Below are positions 26,575-35,935 of a stretch of DNA of 43,085 nt, in pieces. The stretch covers positions 121,248 to 164,332 of the forward strand of contig NZ_PPQS01000026.1 of the NCBI RefSeq assembly GCF_002902405.1, in the 5' to 3' direction. A program made the position numbers and the translations under genes. The DNA is from Staphylococcus schweitzeri (GTDB taxonomy: Bacteria; Bacillota; Bacilli; Staphylococcales; Staphylococcaceae). Below the pieces are notes generated by a model. It was not told where the DNA came from, searched no databases, and saw only the letters and a list, made by a program, of their open reading frames with translations. The stretch's first letter is position 1, and the number at the start of each line of letters is the position of its first letter.

Positions 26575-27459
26575 TTAATGAAAAGTTGATGTTTTAGCCA
26601 TTAATTGTTGGATGAGTGTTAGTAATATGCCTATATCACTCTTCGTATAAGGTTCTTTTGTTATTGCACATATTGTTCTTTTTAGTTCGGTATGGTCTAG
26701 TTTAATATCTACCCAATCTTTAGATTTAGGTAAATGTGTATTATGTGATGAAATAATATAGCCTTCTTTTTGACGTAGTAAGTATTGCGCAAGTGGTTGG
26801 CTATTAATAGTGTAAACGTCGGATTTGATAACTTTTTGCAATTGCTTTTTTACAGTTTCAGCAAATGGTGCTAAGCAATAAAAATGGTGATGCTCAAACT
26901 GTACTAACGGTGGATGTGTCGTCATTGTAATAGGATCATCTGATGGTGCATACAAATGGTAGTGTTCTTCAAATAAAGGCAACATATGTAATTGTTTATG
27001 TTTACTAATTTCAGGTGTAAGCTCTGTAAAACCAATATCAATATTACCATTTAACACGCTATTAATAATTGTGTCATGTTGTAATAAATTAGGGATGACA
27101 TGTGTATCATTTTGTAAATGGAATGTTTGGATAAGTGGCAATAACATATGAGATACATCACTTTCATCATAACCAATGTATATGCTTTTATTTTTAGTTA
27201 ATCCATGGCTTTGAAATTGTTCAATCGTACTATCTAAATGTTCTATAATTTGTAATGCTTCATTAAATAATAATTTACCTTCTGACGTGAGTGTTATGTT
27301 GCGACCGTGTTTTTTAAATAATGACACGTTAAGTTCTTGTTCTAGTAAAGTAATTTGTCGGCTAATCGCAGATTGCGCAATATTTAATTCTAGTGCAGTT
27401 TCGGAGATATGTTCTCTTTTAGCAACCTCAATAAAATATCGTAATTGTTTAATTTCCAT
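26575..27459 (-). CDS. gltC: LysR-type regulator of glutamate synthase
   Basis: This 294-residue LysR-family regulator has an N-terminal winged helix-turn-helix (ISETALELNIAQSAISRQITLLEQEL, about 18-43) and a LysR substrate-binding domain after residue 90. It is divergent from gltB with about 180 bp between the starts, the arrangement of Bacillus gltC-gltAB, in which GltC activates glutamate synthase when 2-oxoglutarate is high and glutamate low. GGAGGTG lies 8 nt before the ATG. The gltC side has TGCTATAAT, an extended -10. The assignment to GltC rests on neighbour and family; the effector is inferred. Confidence 0.88.
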   Translation of the reverse strand: MEIKQLRYFIEVAKREHISETALELNIAQSAISRQITLLEQELNVSLFKKHGRNITLTSEGKLLFNEALQIIEHLDSTIEQFQSHGLTKNKSIYIGYDESDVSHMLLPLIQTFHLQNDTHVIPNLLQHDTIINSVLNGNIDIGFTELTPEISKHKQLHMLPLFEEHYHLYAPSDDPITMTTHPPLVQFEHHHFYCLAPFAETVKKQLQKVIKSDVYTINSQPLAQYLLRQKEGYIISSHNTHLPKSKDWVDIKLDHTELKRTICAITKEPYTKSDIGILLTLIQQLMAKTSTFH

Positions 27460-27559
27460 AGTGAAATTTGCACCTCCAAAAACGAGTGTTTTGTAACTAT
27501 TATAGCAATATTGTTGGTAAATGTTCTATTTTTTAGATGAATATCTTCTATTTTATATA

Positions 27560-27588
27560 TTGAACAGATAAATTTTTTAGATTATAGT
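27560..27588 (+). promoter_or_regulatory. Promoter of gltBD
   Basis: TTGAAC at 27560-27565, a 17-bp spacer and TATAGT at 27583-27588, about 50 nt before the start codon. The divergent gltC -10 lies about 80 bp upstream, so a GltC dimer site between them could control both. I see no GltC box clear enough to call. Confidence 0.6.
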
Positions 27589-27640
27589 AATTATCATTAA
27601 TAACTAATATCAGAATATTCTAAAAAAAGGGGTGTGCATC

Positions 27641-30600
27641 ATGCACAATGAGAAATTAATTAAAGGCTTATATGACTATCGTGAGGAACATGATGCGTGT
27701 GGTATTGGTTTTTATGCGAATATGGACAATAAAAGGTCTCACGAAATCATAGATAAATCACTTGAAATGTTGCGACGCTTAGACCATAGGGGCGGGGTCG
27801 GTGCTGATGGCATTACTGGTGATGGCGCAGGTATCATGACTGAAATACCATTTGCATTTTTTAAACAACATGTAACGGACTTTGAGATCCCAGGTGAAGG
27901 TGAATATGCCGTGGGGTTATTTTTTTCCAAAGAACGCATTTTAGGTTCTGAACATGAAACGGTTTTTAAAAAATATTTTGAAGGCGAAGGGTTATCAATT
28001 CTTGGTTATCGTAATGTACCAGTTAATAAAGATGCCATTGCTAAACATGTAGCAGATACGATGCCAGTCATTCAACAAGTATTTATTGATATTAGGGACA
28101 TTGAAGATGTTGAAAAGCGTTTGTTTTTAGCGAGAAAACAATTAGAGTTTTATTCGACTCAATGCGATTTAGAATTGTATTTTACGAGTTTATCACGCAA
28201 AACAATTGTATATAAAGGTTGGTTACGATCAGACCAAATTAAAAAGCTATATACAGATTTATCGGATGACTTATATCAATCAAAGCTAGGTTTAGTTCAT
28301 TCGAGATTTAGTACGAATACATTCCCGAGTTGGAAAAGGGCGCATCCTAACCGTATGTTAATGCATAATGGTGAGATTAACACGATTAAAGGTAATGTGA
28401 ATTGGATGCGAGCACGCCAACATAAATTAATCGAAACATTATTTGGTGAGGACCAACATAAAGTGTTTCAAATTGTGGATGAAGACGGAAGTGACTCTGC
28501 AATTGTAGATAATGCATTAGAATTCTTGTCATTAGCGATGGAGCCAGAAAAGGCAGCGATGCTACTCATACCTGAACCATGGTTATACAATGAAGCGAAC
28601 GATGCCAATGTACGTGCGTTTTATGAATTTTATAGTTATTTAATGGAACCGTGGGATGGTCCTACAATGATTTCGTTCTGTAACGGTGACAAACTTGGCG
28701 CACTGACAGATAGAAATGGATTACGTCCAGGTCGTTATACTATTACTAAAGATAACTTTATTGTCTTTTCGTCTGAAGTGGGTGTTGTGGACGTACCAGA
28801 AAGTAATGTTGCTTTTAAAGGACAATTGAATCCCGGAAAGTTATTGTTAGTTGATTTTAAAGCGAATAAAGTTATTGAAAATAATGATTTAAAAGGTGCG
28901 ATTGCAGGAGAATTACCTTATAAAACATGGATTGATACACATAAAATTGACTTTGATTTTGAAAATATAGCGTATCAACCTTCCAAATGGCAAGATGATA
29001 CGTTATTTAAATTGCAACGACAATTTGCCTATACGAAAGAAGATATTCATAAGTATATTCAGGAACTTGTGGAAGGTAAAAAGGATCCTATTGGCGCTAT
29101 GGGGTATGATGCACCAATTGCAGTATTAAACGAGCGACCAGAATCATTGTTTAATTATTTTAAACAGTTATTTGCACAAGTAACGAATCCACCAATAGAC
29201 GCATATCGTGAAAAAATTGTTACGAGTGAGTTATCTTATTTAGGTGGAGAAGGGAATTTATTAGCACCTGATGAAACTGTTTTAGATCGTATTCAGTTGA
29301 AGCGACCAGTATTAAATGAAGAACATTTAGCTTTTATTGATCAAGATCATTTTAAAATAACTTATTTATCAACATTATATGAGGGTAACTTGGAAGATGC
29401 GCTTGAAATAATAGGTCGTGATGCCGTTAATGCAGTGAAGCAAGGTGCTCAAATTCTAGTATTAGATGATAGTGGTTTAGTTAATGAAAATGGTTATGCA
29501 ATGCCTATTCTATTAGCAATTAGCCACGTGCACCAATTATTAATTAAAGAGAATTTACGCATGTCTACAAGTTTAGTTGCTAAGTCTGGTGAGACAAGAG
29601 AAGTGCATCATGTTGCTTGTTTGCTAGCGTATGGTGCTAATGCGATTGTGCCATATCTAGCGCAACGTACAGTTGAACAATTGACACGCTCAGAAGGTTT
29701 AAAGGGTGAAGTTGCTCAAAATGTTAAGACATATACAGATGTATTGTCGGAAGGTGTTATTAAAGTAATGGCTAAAATGGGCATTTCCACAGTGCAAAGT
29801 TATCAAGGTGCGCAAATTTTTGAAGCGATTGGATTATCGGATGACGTTATTGACCGTTATTTTACAGGAACTCAGTCTAAGTTATCTGGTATTTCGATAA
29901 ATCAAATTGACGCTGAAAATAAAGCACGTCAACAAAGTGATGATAATTATCTTGCATCAGGTAGTACGTTCCAATGGAGACAACAAGGACAGCATCATGC
30001 GTTTAATCCGCAATCTATTTTCTTGCTACAACATGCTTGTAAGGAAAATGACTATGCACAATTTAAAGCTTATTCTGAAGCGGTGAATAAAAATAGAACG
30101 GATCATATTAGGCATTTATTTGAATTTAAAGCATGTACACCAATTGATATTAATCAAGTTGAGCCAGTAAGCGAGATTGTAAAACGTTTTAACACGGGTG
30201 CAATGAGTTATGGTTCGATTTCAGCAGAGGCGCATGAAACATTAGCACAAGCAATGAATCAATTAGGTGGTAAGAGTAATAGTGGTGAAGGTGGCGAAGA
30301 TGCCAAACGTTATGAAGTACAAGTTGATGGAAGCAACAAAGTAAGTGCGATTAAACAAGTTGCTTCTGGACGTTTTGGGGTAACAAGCGATTACTTACAA
30401 CATGCCAAAGAAATTCAAATTAAAGTTGCGCAAGGTGCGAAACCAGGTGAGGGTGGTCAATTACCTGGTACAAAGGTATATCCGTGGATTGCGAAGACAA
30501 GAGGATCTACACCGGGTATCGGTCTAATTTCACCACCACCACATCATGATATTTATTCGATAGAAGATTTGGCACAATTGATACATGACTTGAAAAATGC

Positions 30601-32140
30601 GAATAAAGATGCAGATATCGCTGTAAAATTAGTTTCGAAAACGGGTGTTGGTACCATTGCATCTGGGGTGGCAAAAGCATTTGCAGATAAAATTGTCATC
30701 AGTGGTTACGATGGTGGTACAGGGGCTTCACCTAAAACAAGTATTCAACATGCCGGTGTTCCTTGGGAAATTGGCTTAGCAGAAACGCATCAAACATTAA
30801 AGCTTAATGACTTGAGAAGTCGCGTTAAGTTAGAGACGGACGGTAAGTTATTAACTGGTAAAGATGTAGCGTACGCATGTGCGCTTGGAGCGGAAGAATT
30901 TGGATTTGCAACAGCACCATTAGTTGTATTGGGCTGTATTATGATGCGTGTATGTCATAAAGATACCTGTCCAGTAGGTGTTGCAACTCAAAACAAAGAT
31001 TTACGTGCTTTATATAAAGGTAAGGCACATCATGTCGTTAATTTTATGCATTTTATTGCACAAGAATTAAGAGAAATATTAGCATCTTTAGGTTTGAAAC
31101 GTGTAGAAGACTTAGTTGGAAGAACTGATTTATTACAACGATCATCAGTTGTAAAAGCGAATAGTAAAGCAGCTACGTTAGCTGTTGAAAAGTTATTGTG
31201 TCCATTTGATGGGCCGAATACAAAAGAAATTCAACAGGATCATCGCTTAGAACATGGATTTGATTTATCAAATGTTTATGAAGTTACTAAATCTTACATT
31301 GCTGAAGGACGCCGATATACTGGTAGCTTCACAGTAAATAATGAACAACGTGATGTAGGTGTTATTACTGGTAGCGAAATATCAAAACGTTATGGAGAAG
31401 AAGGGCTTCCAGAAAATACAATCAATATTTATACAAATGGACATGCTGGACAAAGTTTAGCAGCCTATGCACCGAAAGGTTTGCTTGTTCATCATACAGG
31501 TGATGCTAATGACTATGTAGGTAAAGGGTTATCTGGTGGCACGGTAATTGTTAAAGCGCCTTTTGAAGAACGACAAAATGAAATTATTGCTGGTAACGTA
31601 TCATTTTATGGTGCCACAGGTGGTAAAGCATTCATTAACGGTAGTGCCGGAGAACGATTCTGCATTAGAAATAGTGGTGTAGATGTTGTCGTAGAAGGTA
31701 TAGGTGACCATGGATTAGAATATATGACTGGTGGACATGTTGTCATTTTAGGTAATGTTGGTAAAAACTTTGGTCAAGGTATGAGTGGTGGTATTGCATA
31801 TGTTATTCCATCAGATATAGAAACGTTTATGGAAAATAACCGATTAGATACTTTATTATTTACAACAATTAAACATCATGAAGAAAAAAACTTGATTAAA
31901 CAAATGTTAGAAGAGCATGTAACTCATACAAATAGTACTAGAGCGATTCAGATTTTAAAACATTTCGATCGTATTGAAGATATTGTGGTCAAAGTTATTC
32001 CAAAAGATTATCAATTGATGATGCAAAAAATTCATCTACACAAATCATTGCATGACAATGAAGATGAAGCGATGCTAGCTGCATTTTACGATGAGAGCAA
32101 AACGATTGACGCTAAACATAAACCGGCAGTTGTGTATTAA
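27641..32140 (+). CDS. gltB: Glutamate synthase (NADPH) large subunit
   Basis: This protein of 1499 residues makes two glutamates from glutamine and 2-oxoglutarate together with GltD. The Ntn glutaminase domain starts at Cys20 (EEHDACGIGF), so a 19-residue propeptide is removed to expose the nucleophile. A central domain and the FMN-binding synthase domain (GGEGGEDAKRY, then KPGEGGQLPG, GYDGGTGASP) follow. The 3Fe-4S cysteines are Cys1099, Cys1105 and Cys1110 (CIMMRVCHKDTC). The C-terminal beta-helix domain has Gly-rich repeats (GDANDYVGKGLSGG). ATG 27641 is 8 nt behind AAGGGG; GTG 27632 is a less likely start. It is 17 nt from gltD. Length is close to Bacillus GltA. Confidence 0.96.
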   Translation: MHNEKLIKGLYDYREEHDACGIGFYANMDNKRSHEIIDKSLEMLRRLDHRGGVGADGITGDGAGIMTEIPFAFFKQHVTDFEIPGEGEYAVGLFFSKERILGSEHETVFKKYFEGEGLSILGYRNVPVNKDAIAKHVADTMPVIQQVFIDIRDIEDVEKRLFLARKQLEFYSTQCDLELYFTSLSRKTIVYKGWLRSDQIKKLYTDLSDDLYQSKLGLVHSRFSTNTFPSWKRAHPNRMLMHNGEINTIKGNVNWMRARQHKLIETLFGEDQHKVFQIVDEDGSDSAIVDNALEFLSLAMEPEKAAMLLIPEPWLYNEANDANVRAFYEFYSYLMEPWDGPTMISFCNGDKLGALTDRNGLRPGRYTITKDNFIVFSSEVGVVDVPESNVAFKGQLNPGKLLLVDFKANKVIENNDLKGAIAGELPYKTWIDTHKIDFDFENIAYQPSKWQDDTLFKLQRQFAYTKEDIHKYIQELVEGKKDPIGAMGYDAPIAVLNERPESLFNYFKQLFAQVTNPPIDAYREKIVTSELSYLGGEGNLLAPDETVLDRIQLKRPVLNEEHLAFIDQDHFKITYLSTLYEGNLEDALEIIGRDAVNAVKQGAQILVLDDSGLVNENGYAMPILLAISHVHQLLIKENLRMSTSLVAKSGETREVHHVACLLAYGANAIVPYLAQRTVEQLTRSEGLKGEVAQNVKTYTDVLSEGVIKVMAKMGISTVQSYQGAQIFEAIGLSDDVIDRYFTGTQSKLSGISINQIDAENKARQQSDDNYLASGSTFQWRQQGQHHAFNPQSIFLLQHACKENDYAQFKAYSEAVNKNRTDHIRHLFEFKACTPIDINQVEPVSEIVKRFNTGAMSYGSISAEAHETLAQAMNQLGGKSNSGEGGEDAKRYEVQVDGSNKVSAIKQVASGRFGVTSDYLQHAKEIQIKVAQGAKPGEGGQLPGTKVYPWIAKTRGSTPGIGLISPPPHHDIYSIEDLAQLIHDLKNANKDADIAVKLVSKTGVGTIASGVAKAFADKIVISGYDGGTGASPKTSIQHAGVPWEIGLAETHQTLKLNDLRSRVKLETDGKLLTGKDVAYACALGAEEFGFATAPLVVLGCIMMRVCHKDTCPVGVATQNKDLRALYKGKAHHVVNFMHFIAQELREILASLGLKRVEDLVGRTDLLQRSSVVKANSKAATLAVEKLLCPFDGPNTKEIQQDHRLEHGFDLSNVYEVTKSYIAEGRRYTGSFTVNNEQRDVGVITGSEISKRYGEEGLPENTINIYTNGHAGQSLAAYAPKGLLVHHTGDANDYVGKGLSGGTVIVKAPFEERQNEIIAGNVSFYGATGGKAFINGSAGERFCIRNSGVDVVVEGIGDHGLEYMTGGHVVILGNVGKNFGQGMSGGIAYVIPSDIETFMENNRLDTLLFTTIKHHEEKNLIKQMLEEHVTHTNSTRAIQILKHFDRIEDIVVKVIPKDYQLMMQKIHLHKSLHDNEDEAMLAAFYDESKTIDAKHKPAVVY

Positions 32141-32157
32141 GGAAAGGGGGAGATACT

Positions 32158-33621
32158 ATGGGTGAATTTAAAGGATTTATGAAGTATGAGAAACAGTATT
32201 TAGGTGAACTATCACTTGTAGACCGTTTAAAACATCATAAAGCTTACCAACAACGATTTACTAAAGAAGATGCCTCTATCCAAGGTGCACGATGCATGGA
32301 TTGTGGAACGCCATTTTGTCAAACTGGCCAACAGTATGGTAGGGAAACAATAGGTTGTCCAATTGGAAACTACATTCCTGAATGGAACGACTTAGTGTAT
32401 CATCAAGATTTTAAAACTGCTTATGAACGCTTAAGCGAAACAAATAACTTTCCTGACTTTACAGGGCGTGTATGTCCTGCACCATGTGAAAGTGCTTGTG
32501 TGATGAAGATTAATAGAGAATCGATTGCGATTAAAGGTATTGAACGCACAATTATTGATGAAGCTTTTGAAAATGGTTGGGTAGCGCCGAAAGTTCCGAG
32601 TCGCCGTAGAGATGAAAAAGTAGCAATCGTTGGAAGCGGTCCAGCAGGATTAACTGCTGCTGAAGAACTGAATTTACTAGGATATCAAGTGACTATTTAT
32701 GAACGTGCTAGAGAATCAGGTGGTTTATTAATGTATGGTATACCTAATATGAAGCTTGATAAAGATGTGGTTCGACGTCGTATTAAGTTAATGGAAGAAG
32801 CGGGTATTACTTTCATTAATGGTGTTGAAGTAGGCGTTGATATTGATAAAGCAACGTTAGAATCTGAGTATGATGCCATTATATTATGTACTGGTGCACA
32901 AAAAGGTAGGGATTTACCTTTGGAAGGCCGTATGGGTGAAGGTATACATTTTGCTATGGACTATTTGACTGAACAAACACAACTTTTAAATGGTGAAATT
33001 GATGATATCACTATTACAGCGAAGGATAAAAATGTCATCATTATTGGTGCTGGTGATACAGGTGCAGACTGTGTAGCAACAGCATTAAGAGAAAACTGTA
33101 AATCGATTGTTCAATTCAATAAGTATACGAAATTACCTGAAGCCATTACATTTGAAGAAAATGCTTCATGGCCATTAGCGATGCCAGTATTTAAAATGGA
33201 TTATGCGCATCAGGAATATGAAGCTAAGTTTGGTAAAGAACCACGTGCATATGGTGTTCAAACGATGCGTTACGATATAGATGACAAGGGTCACATTCGC
33301 GGTTTGTATACACAAATTTTAGAGCAAGGTGACAATGGTATGGTAATGAAAGAAGGACCTGAAAGATTTTGGCCTGCAGAGCTTGTATTGTTATCTATTG
33401 GATTTGAAGGTACAGAACCAACAGTGCCGCATGCTTTTAATATTGAAACTGATCGAAATCGAATTGTGGCAAATGATACAAATTATCAAACTAATAATGA
33501 AAAGGTATTTGCTGCTGGGGATGCTAGACGCGGTCAAAGTTTAGTTGTATGGGCGATTAAAGAAGGTAGAGGCGTAGCGAAAGCAGTAGATCAGTATTTA
33601 GCGAGTAAAGTTTGTGTTTAA
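32158..33621 (+). CDS. gltD: Glutamate synthase (NADPH) small subunit
   Basis: This 487-residue flavoprotein passes electrons from NADPH through FAD and two 4Fe-4S clusters to GltB. The N-terminal cluster cysteines are Cys46, 49, 54 and 67 (CMDCGTPFC...GCPIG) with Cys106, 110 and 114 (CPAPCESAC). The FAD-binding GSGPAG is at about 159-164, and a second dinucleotide fold (IIGAGDTGADC) binds NADPH. GGGGGAG precedes ATG 32158. It is co-transcribed with gltB. A hairpin (33646-33703) without a clear T-run follows the stop. Confidence 0.96.
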   Translation: MGEFKGFMKYEKQYLGELSLVDRLKHHKAYQQRFTKEDASIQGARCMDCGTPFCQTGQQYGRETIGCPIGNYIPEWNDLVYHQDFKTAYERLSETNNFPDFTGRVCPAPCESACVMKINRESIAIKGIERTIIDEAFENGWVAPKVPSRRRDEKVAIVGSGPAGLTAAEELNLLGYQVTIYERARESGGLLMYGIPNMKLDKDVVRRRIKLMEEAGITFINGVEVGVDIDKATLESEYDAIILCTGAQKGRDLPLEGRMGEGIHFAMDYLTEQTQLLNGEIDDITITAKDKNVIIIGAGDTGADCVATALRENCKSIVQFNKYTKLPEAITFEENASWPLAMPVFKMDYAHQEYEAKFGKEPRAYGVQTMRYDIDDKGHIRGLYTQILEQGDNGMVMKEGPERFWPAELVLLSIGFEGTEPTVPHAFNIETDRNRIVANDTNYQTNNEKVFAAGDARRGQSLVVWAIKEGRGVAKAVDQYLASKVCV

Positions 33622-33645
33622 TCTTTGTGTGAAATTGGTGGTTAC

Positions 33646-33703
33646 GTTGACGTTGTATAGTGCTGAATTGAAAAGAAAACGACTCAATATCTATCAACGT
33701 CAA
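33646..33703 (+). other. Hairpin after gltD
   Basis: TTGACGTTG (33647-33655) pairs with CAACGTCAA (33695-33703), extended by TATAG/CTAT with a bulge and an inner ATTG/CAAT. A second small perfect stem, CTTTGTA/TACAAAG, follows near 33713-33733. There is no T-run, so it is not a standard terminator; it may be an RNA-stability element or processing site. The rest of 33734-33843 shows nothing. Confidence 0.5.
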
Positions 33704-33843
33704 ATACCATCTTTGTAATATAGATACAAAGGTTCGTATGACTGCTGATTAATTATAAGTAGGGATTTTTTACATTCATTTTATAGGTCAACTGTAGTGG
33801 ATGACAATGATTTGTGATAATCATGTAATGCTTAAAAACGATA

Positions 33844-33872
33844 TTGACTTTTACAGAACGTTCATATATGAT
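33844..33872 (+). promoter_or_regulatory. Promoter of tRNA-Ser
   Basis: TTGACT at 33844-33849, a 17-bp spacer and TATGAT at 33867-33872, 14 nt before the mature tRNA. Confidence 0.65.
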
Positions 33873-33886
33873 AAATATTGTGTTTA

Positions 33887-33979
33887 GGAGGAATACCCAA
33901 GTCCGGCTGAAGGGATCGGTCTTGAAAACCGACAGGGGCTTAACGGCTCGCGGGGGTTCGAATCCCTCTTCCTCCGCCA
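33887..33979 (+). tRNA. tRNA-Ser (anticodon UGA)
   Basis: This 93-nt class II tRNA includes an encoded CCA. The acceptor stem GGAGGAA pairs with TTCCTCC. The anticodon loop CTTGAAA gives TGA (reads UCN serine codons, mainly UCA). The long variable arm (CAGGGGCTTAACGGCTCG region) is as expected for tRNA-Ser, and GGTTCGAATCC forms the T arm. It has its own promoter and terminator. A minus-strand reading frame across it (EEEGFEPPRAVKP...) is a well-known artefact. Confidence 0.97.
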
Positions 33980-34006
33980 TCAATATTAATATTAAATACT
34001 ATATAT

Positions 34007-34050
34007 AAAAAAGGTAAGTACTCAAAGTTTGAGTGTTTACCTTTTTTATT
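34007..34050 (+). terminator. Terminator of tRNA-Ser
   Basis: AAAAAAGGTAA pairs with TTACCTTTTTT, with an inner ACTCAAA/TTTGAGT stem, and continues into T-rich sequence. It is symmetrical. Confidence 0.8.
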
Positions 34051-34077
34051 TTCGTTTGAATGACTCGTATTTCTGAC

Positions 34078-34150
34078 TATAGTAATGATAAGTCATTGAG
34101 ATAGGAAGGGCATTTGGCTTGTGCATTTTACATAGCTAAATGTCTTTTTA
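34078..34150 (+). ncRNA. Candidate very small RNA between tRNA-Ser and treP
   Basis: A promoter-like pair TTGAAT (34056-34061), a 16-bp spacer and TATAGT (34078-34083) is followed about 25 nt later by a terminator-grade hairpin: GGCATTTGGCT with AGCTAAATGTC (34109-34143, three G-U pairs) and then TTTTTA. The RNA would start near 34090 and be only about 60 nt. There is no frame of note. The remainder of the gap to 34376 holds one short stem (ATTGC/GCAAT near 34335-34362) and nothing else I can name. Confidence 0.35.
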
Positions 34151-34376
34151 ATTTTATGAAATATGATGGACACTTTGTGGGTGAGTTTACGATTTATAAA
34201 AATATCTTCTTTAAATTTAGAGCGATACACATCTATTCTTTATGGTAGTGAGGAGATGTTGAAGGGATGTTAATAACGCGATTGTAGCGAGGAAGTATTG
34301 TTACATAGTAGTTATTGTCCATTGATTTTCAGAAATTGCTACATTATATAATTGTGGCAATATTAAAACATTTAGA

Positions 34377-34414
34377 TGAAAGCCTTTACATAACTTGTCT
34401 AGACAAGTTATACT
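34377..34414 (+). promoter_or_regulatory. tre promoter with cre-like site and TreR operator
   Basis: TTTACA (34385-34390) and TATACT (34409-34414) flank an 18-bp spacer filled by the perfect palindrome TAACTTGTCTAGACAAGTTA (34391-34410), the likely TreR operator. TGAAAGCCTTTACA (34377-34390) matches the CcpA cre consensus with one mismatch and covers the -35. Trehalose-6-phosphate induction plus glucose repression would be the expected behaviour. Confidence 0.75.
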
Positions 34415-34443
34415 CTTTTTAAGACATTAAGGGAGTGAAGTTC

Positions 34444-35871
34444 ATGGCTGTAAAAAGAGAAGATGTAAAAGCCATCGTTACCGCAATTGGGGGAAAAGAA
34501 AATCTAGAAGCTGCAACACATTGTGTAACAAGATTGCGTTTAGTGCTTAAAGATGAAAGTAAAGTTGATAGAGATGCATTAAGTAATAACGTTTTGGTCA
34601 AGGGGCAGTTCAAAGCGGATCATCAATATCAAATCGTGATTGGTCCTGGAACAGTGGATGAAGTGTATAAGCAATTTATTGATGAAACTGGCGCACAAGA
34701 GGCTTCGAAAGATGACGCTAAACAAGCTGCAGCTCAAAAGGGGAATCCAGTGCAACGTTTGATAAAGTTATTGGGTGATATTTTTATACCGATTTTACCA
34801 GCGATTGTGACAGCAGGTTTATTAATGGGGATTAATAATTTGCTTACAATGAAAGGATTATTTGGTCCGAAAGAACTCATTGTGATGTATCCGCAAATAG
34901 CTGATATTTCAAATATGATAAACGTCATAGCAAACACCGCTTTTATTTTCTTACCTGCACTAATTGGTTGGAGTAGTATGCGTGTGTTTGGGGGTAGTCC
35001 TATTTTAGGGTTAGTACTGGGGTTAATATTAATGAATCCGCAGTTAGTTTCGCAGTATGATATAGCAAAAGGTCATATTCCAACATGGAATCTTTTTGGA
35101 TTAGAGATTAAACAATTAAATTATCAAGGACAAGTGTTGCCGGTTTTAATTGCAGCTTATGTTTTAGCTAAGATTGAAAAAGGATTAAATAAAGTTGTTC
35201 ATGATTCTATTAAAATGTTGGTGGTAGGCCCTGTTGCTCTGTTAGTTACTGGATTTTTAGCTTTTATCGTAATCGGACCTATTGCTTTGATGATTGGAAC
35301 TGGTATTACAACAGGTGTTACATTTATTTTCCAACATGCTGGTTGGTTAGGTGGTGCAATTTATGGTTTGCTATATGCACCGCTTGTAATTACTGGCTTG
35401 CATCATATGTTTTTAGCAGTAGATTTTCAATTAATGGGTAGCAGTTTAGGCGGTACATACTTATGGCCAATCGTGGCAATCTCAAATATTTGTCAAGGTT
35501 CAGCAGCATTTGGTGCATGGTTTGTATATAAACGACGCAAAATGGTTAAAGAAGAAGGTTTAGCATTAACATCTAGTATTTCTGGTATGTTAGGTGTTAC
35601 GGAGCCTGCCATGTTTGGTGTAAACTTACCTTTAAAATATCCATTTATCGCCGCAATATCAACATCTTGTGTATTGGGTGCAATCGTTGGTATGAATAAT
35701 GTACTTGGAAAAGTTGGTGTCGGCGGTGTACCGGCGTTGTTTTCAATTCAAAAGGAATTTTGGCCTGTGTACCTTGTTGTAACCGTAATTGCAATTGTTG
35801 TACCATGTATATTAACGATTGTGATGTCTAATTTTAGTAAACAAAAAGCAAAAGAAATTGTTGAAGATTAA
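34444..35871 (+). CDS. treP: Trehalose-specific PTS transporter, EIIBC
   Basis: This 475-residue PTS permease has an EIIB domain at about 1-80 with phospho-acceptor Cys27 (ATHCVTRLRLVL), a linker, then an EIIC domain of about ten membrane segments including the GITEP-like motif (GVTEPAMFGVN) and GLHHMF. It imports trehalose as trehalose-6-phosphate. It lacks an EIIA domain, so it depends on a separate EIIA-Glc type protein. GGGAG at 34431-34435 places the start at ATG 34444 rather than GTG 34435. It is first in the treP-treC-treR operon, under a TreR/CcpA-like control region. Confidence 0.93.
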   Translation: MAVKREDVKAIVTAIGGKENLEAATHCVTRLRLVLKDESKVDRDALSNNVLVKGQFKADHQYQIVIGPGTVDEVYKQFIDETGAQEASKDDAKQAAAQKGNPVQRLIKLLGDIFIPILPAIVTAGLLMGINNLLTMKGLFGPKELIVMYPQIADISNMINVIANTAFIFLPALIGWSSMRVFGGSPILGLVLGLILMNPQLVSQYDIAKGHIPTWNLFGLEIKQLNYQGQVLPVLIAAYVLAKIEKGLNKVVHDSIKMLVVGPVALLVTGFLAFIVIGPIALMIGTGITTGVTFIFQHAGWLGGAIYGLLYAPLVITGLHHMFLAVDFQLMGSSLGGTYLWPIVAISNICQGSAAFGAWFVYKRRKMVKEEGLALTSSISGMLGVTEPAMFGVNLPLKYPFIAAISTSCVLGAIVGMNNVLGKVGVGGVPALFSIQKEFWPVYLVVTVIAIVVPCILTIVMSNFSKQKAKEIVED

Positions 35872-35880
35872 TAAAATAAA

Positions 35881-35915
35881 AAAGGGGCGTTCGTTATTTA
35901 GGACGCCTTTTATCA
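35881..35915 (+). terminator. Hairpin between treP and treC (partial terminator)
   Basis: AAAGGGGCGT with ACGCCTTTT (two G-U pairs) and a short T tail, wholly within the 64-nt gap between treP and treC. It could reduce expression of the downstream genes or protect treP mRNA. Confidence 0.55.
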
Positions 35916-35935
35916 TGTTATAAGGTGGTCATCGT

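Noticed and set aside
33753..33983. Minus-strand 76-codon frame with EEEGFEPPRAVKP
   Set aside because: It is the antisense of tRNA-Ser(UGA) and its flank, a well-known false protein in databases.
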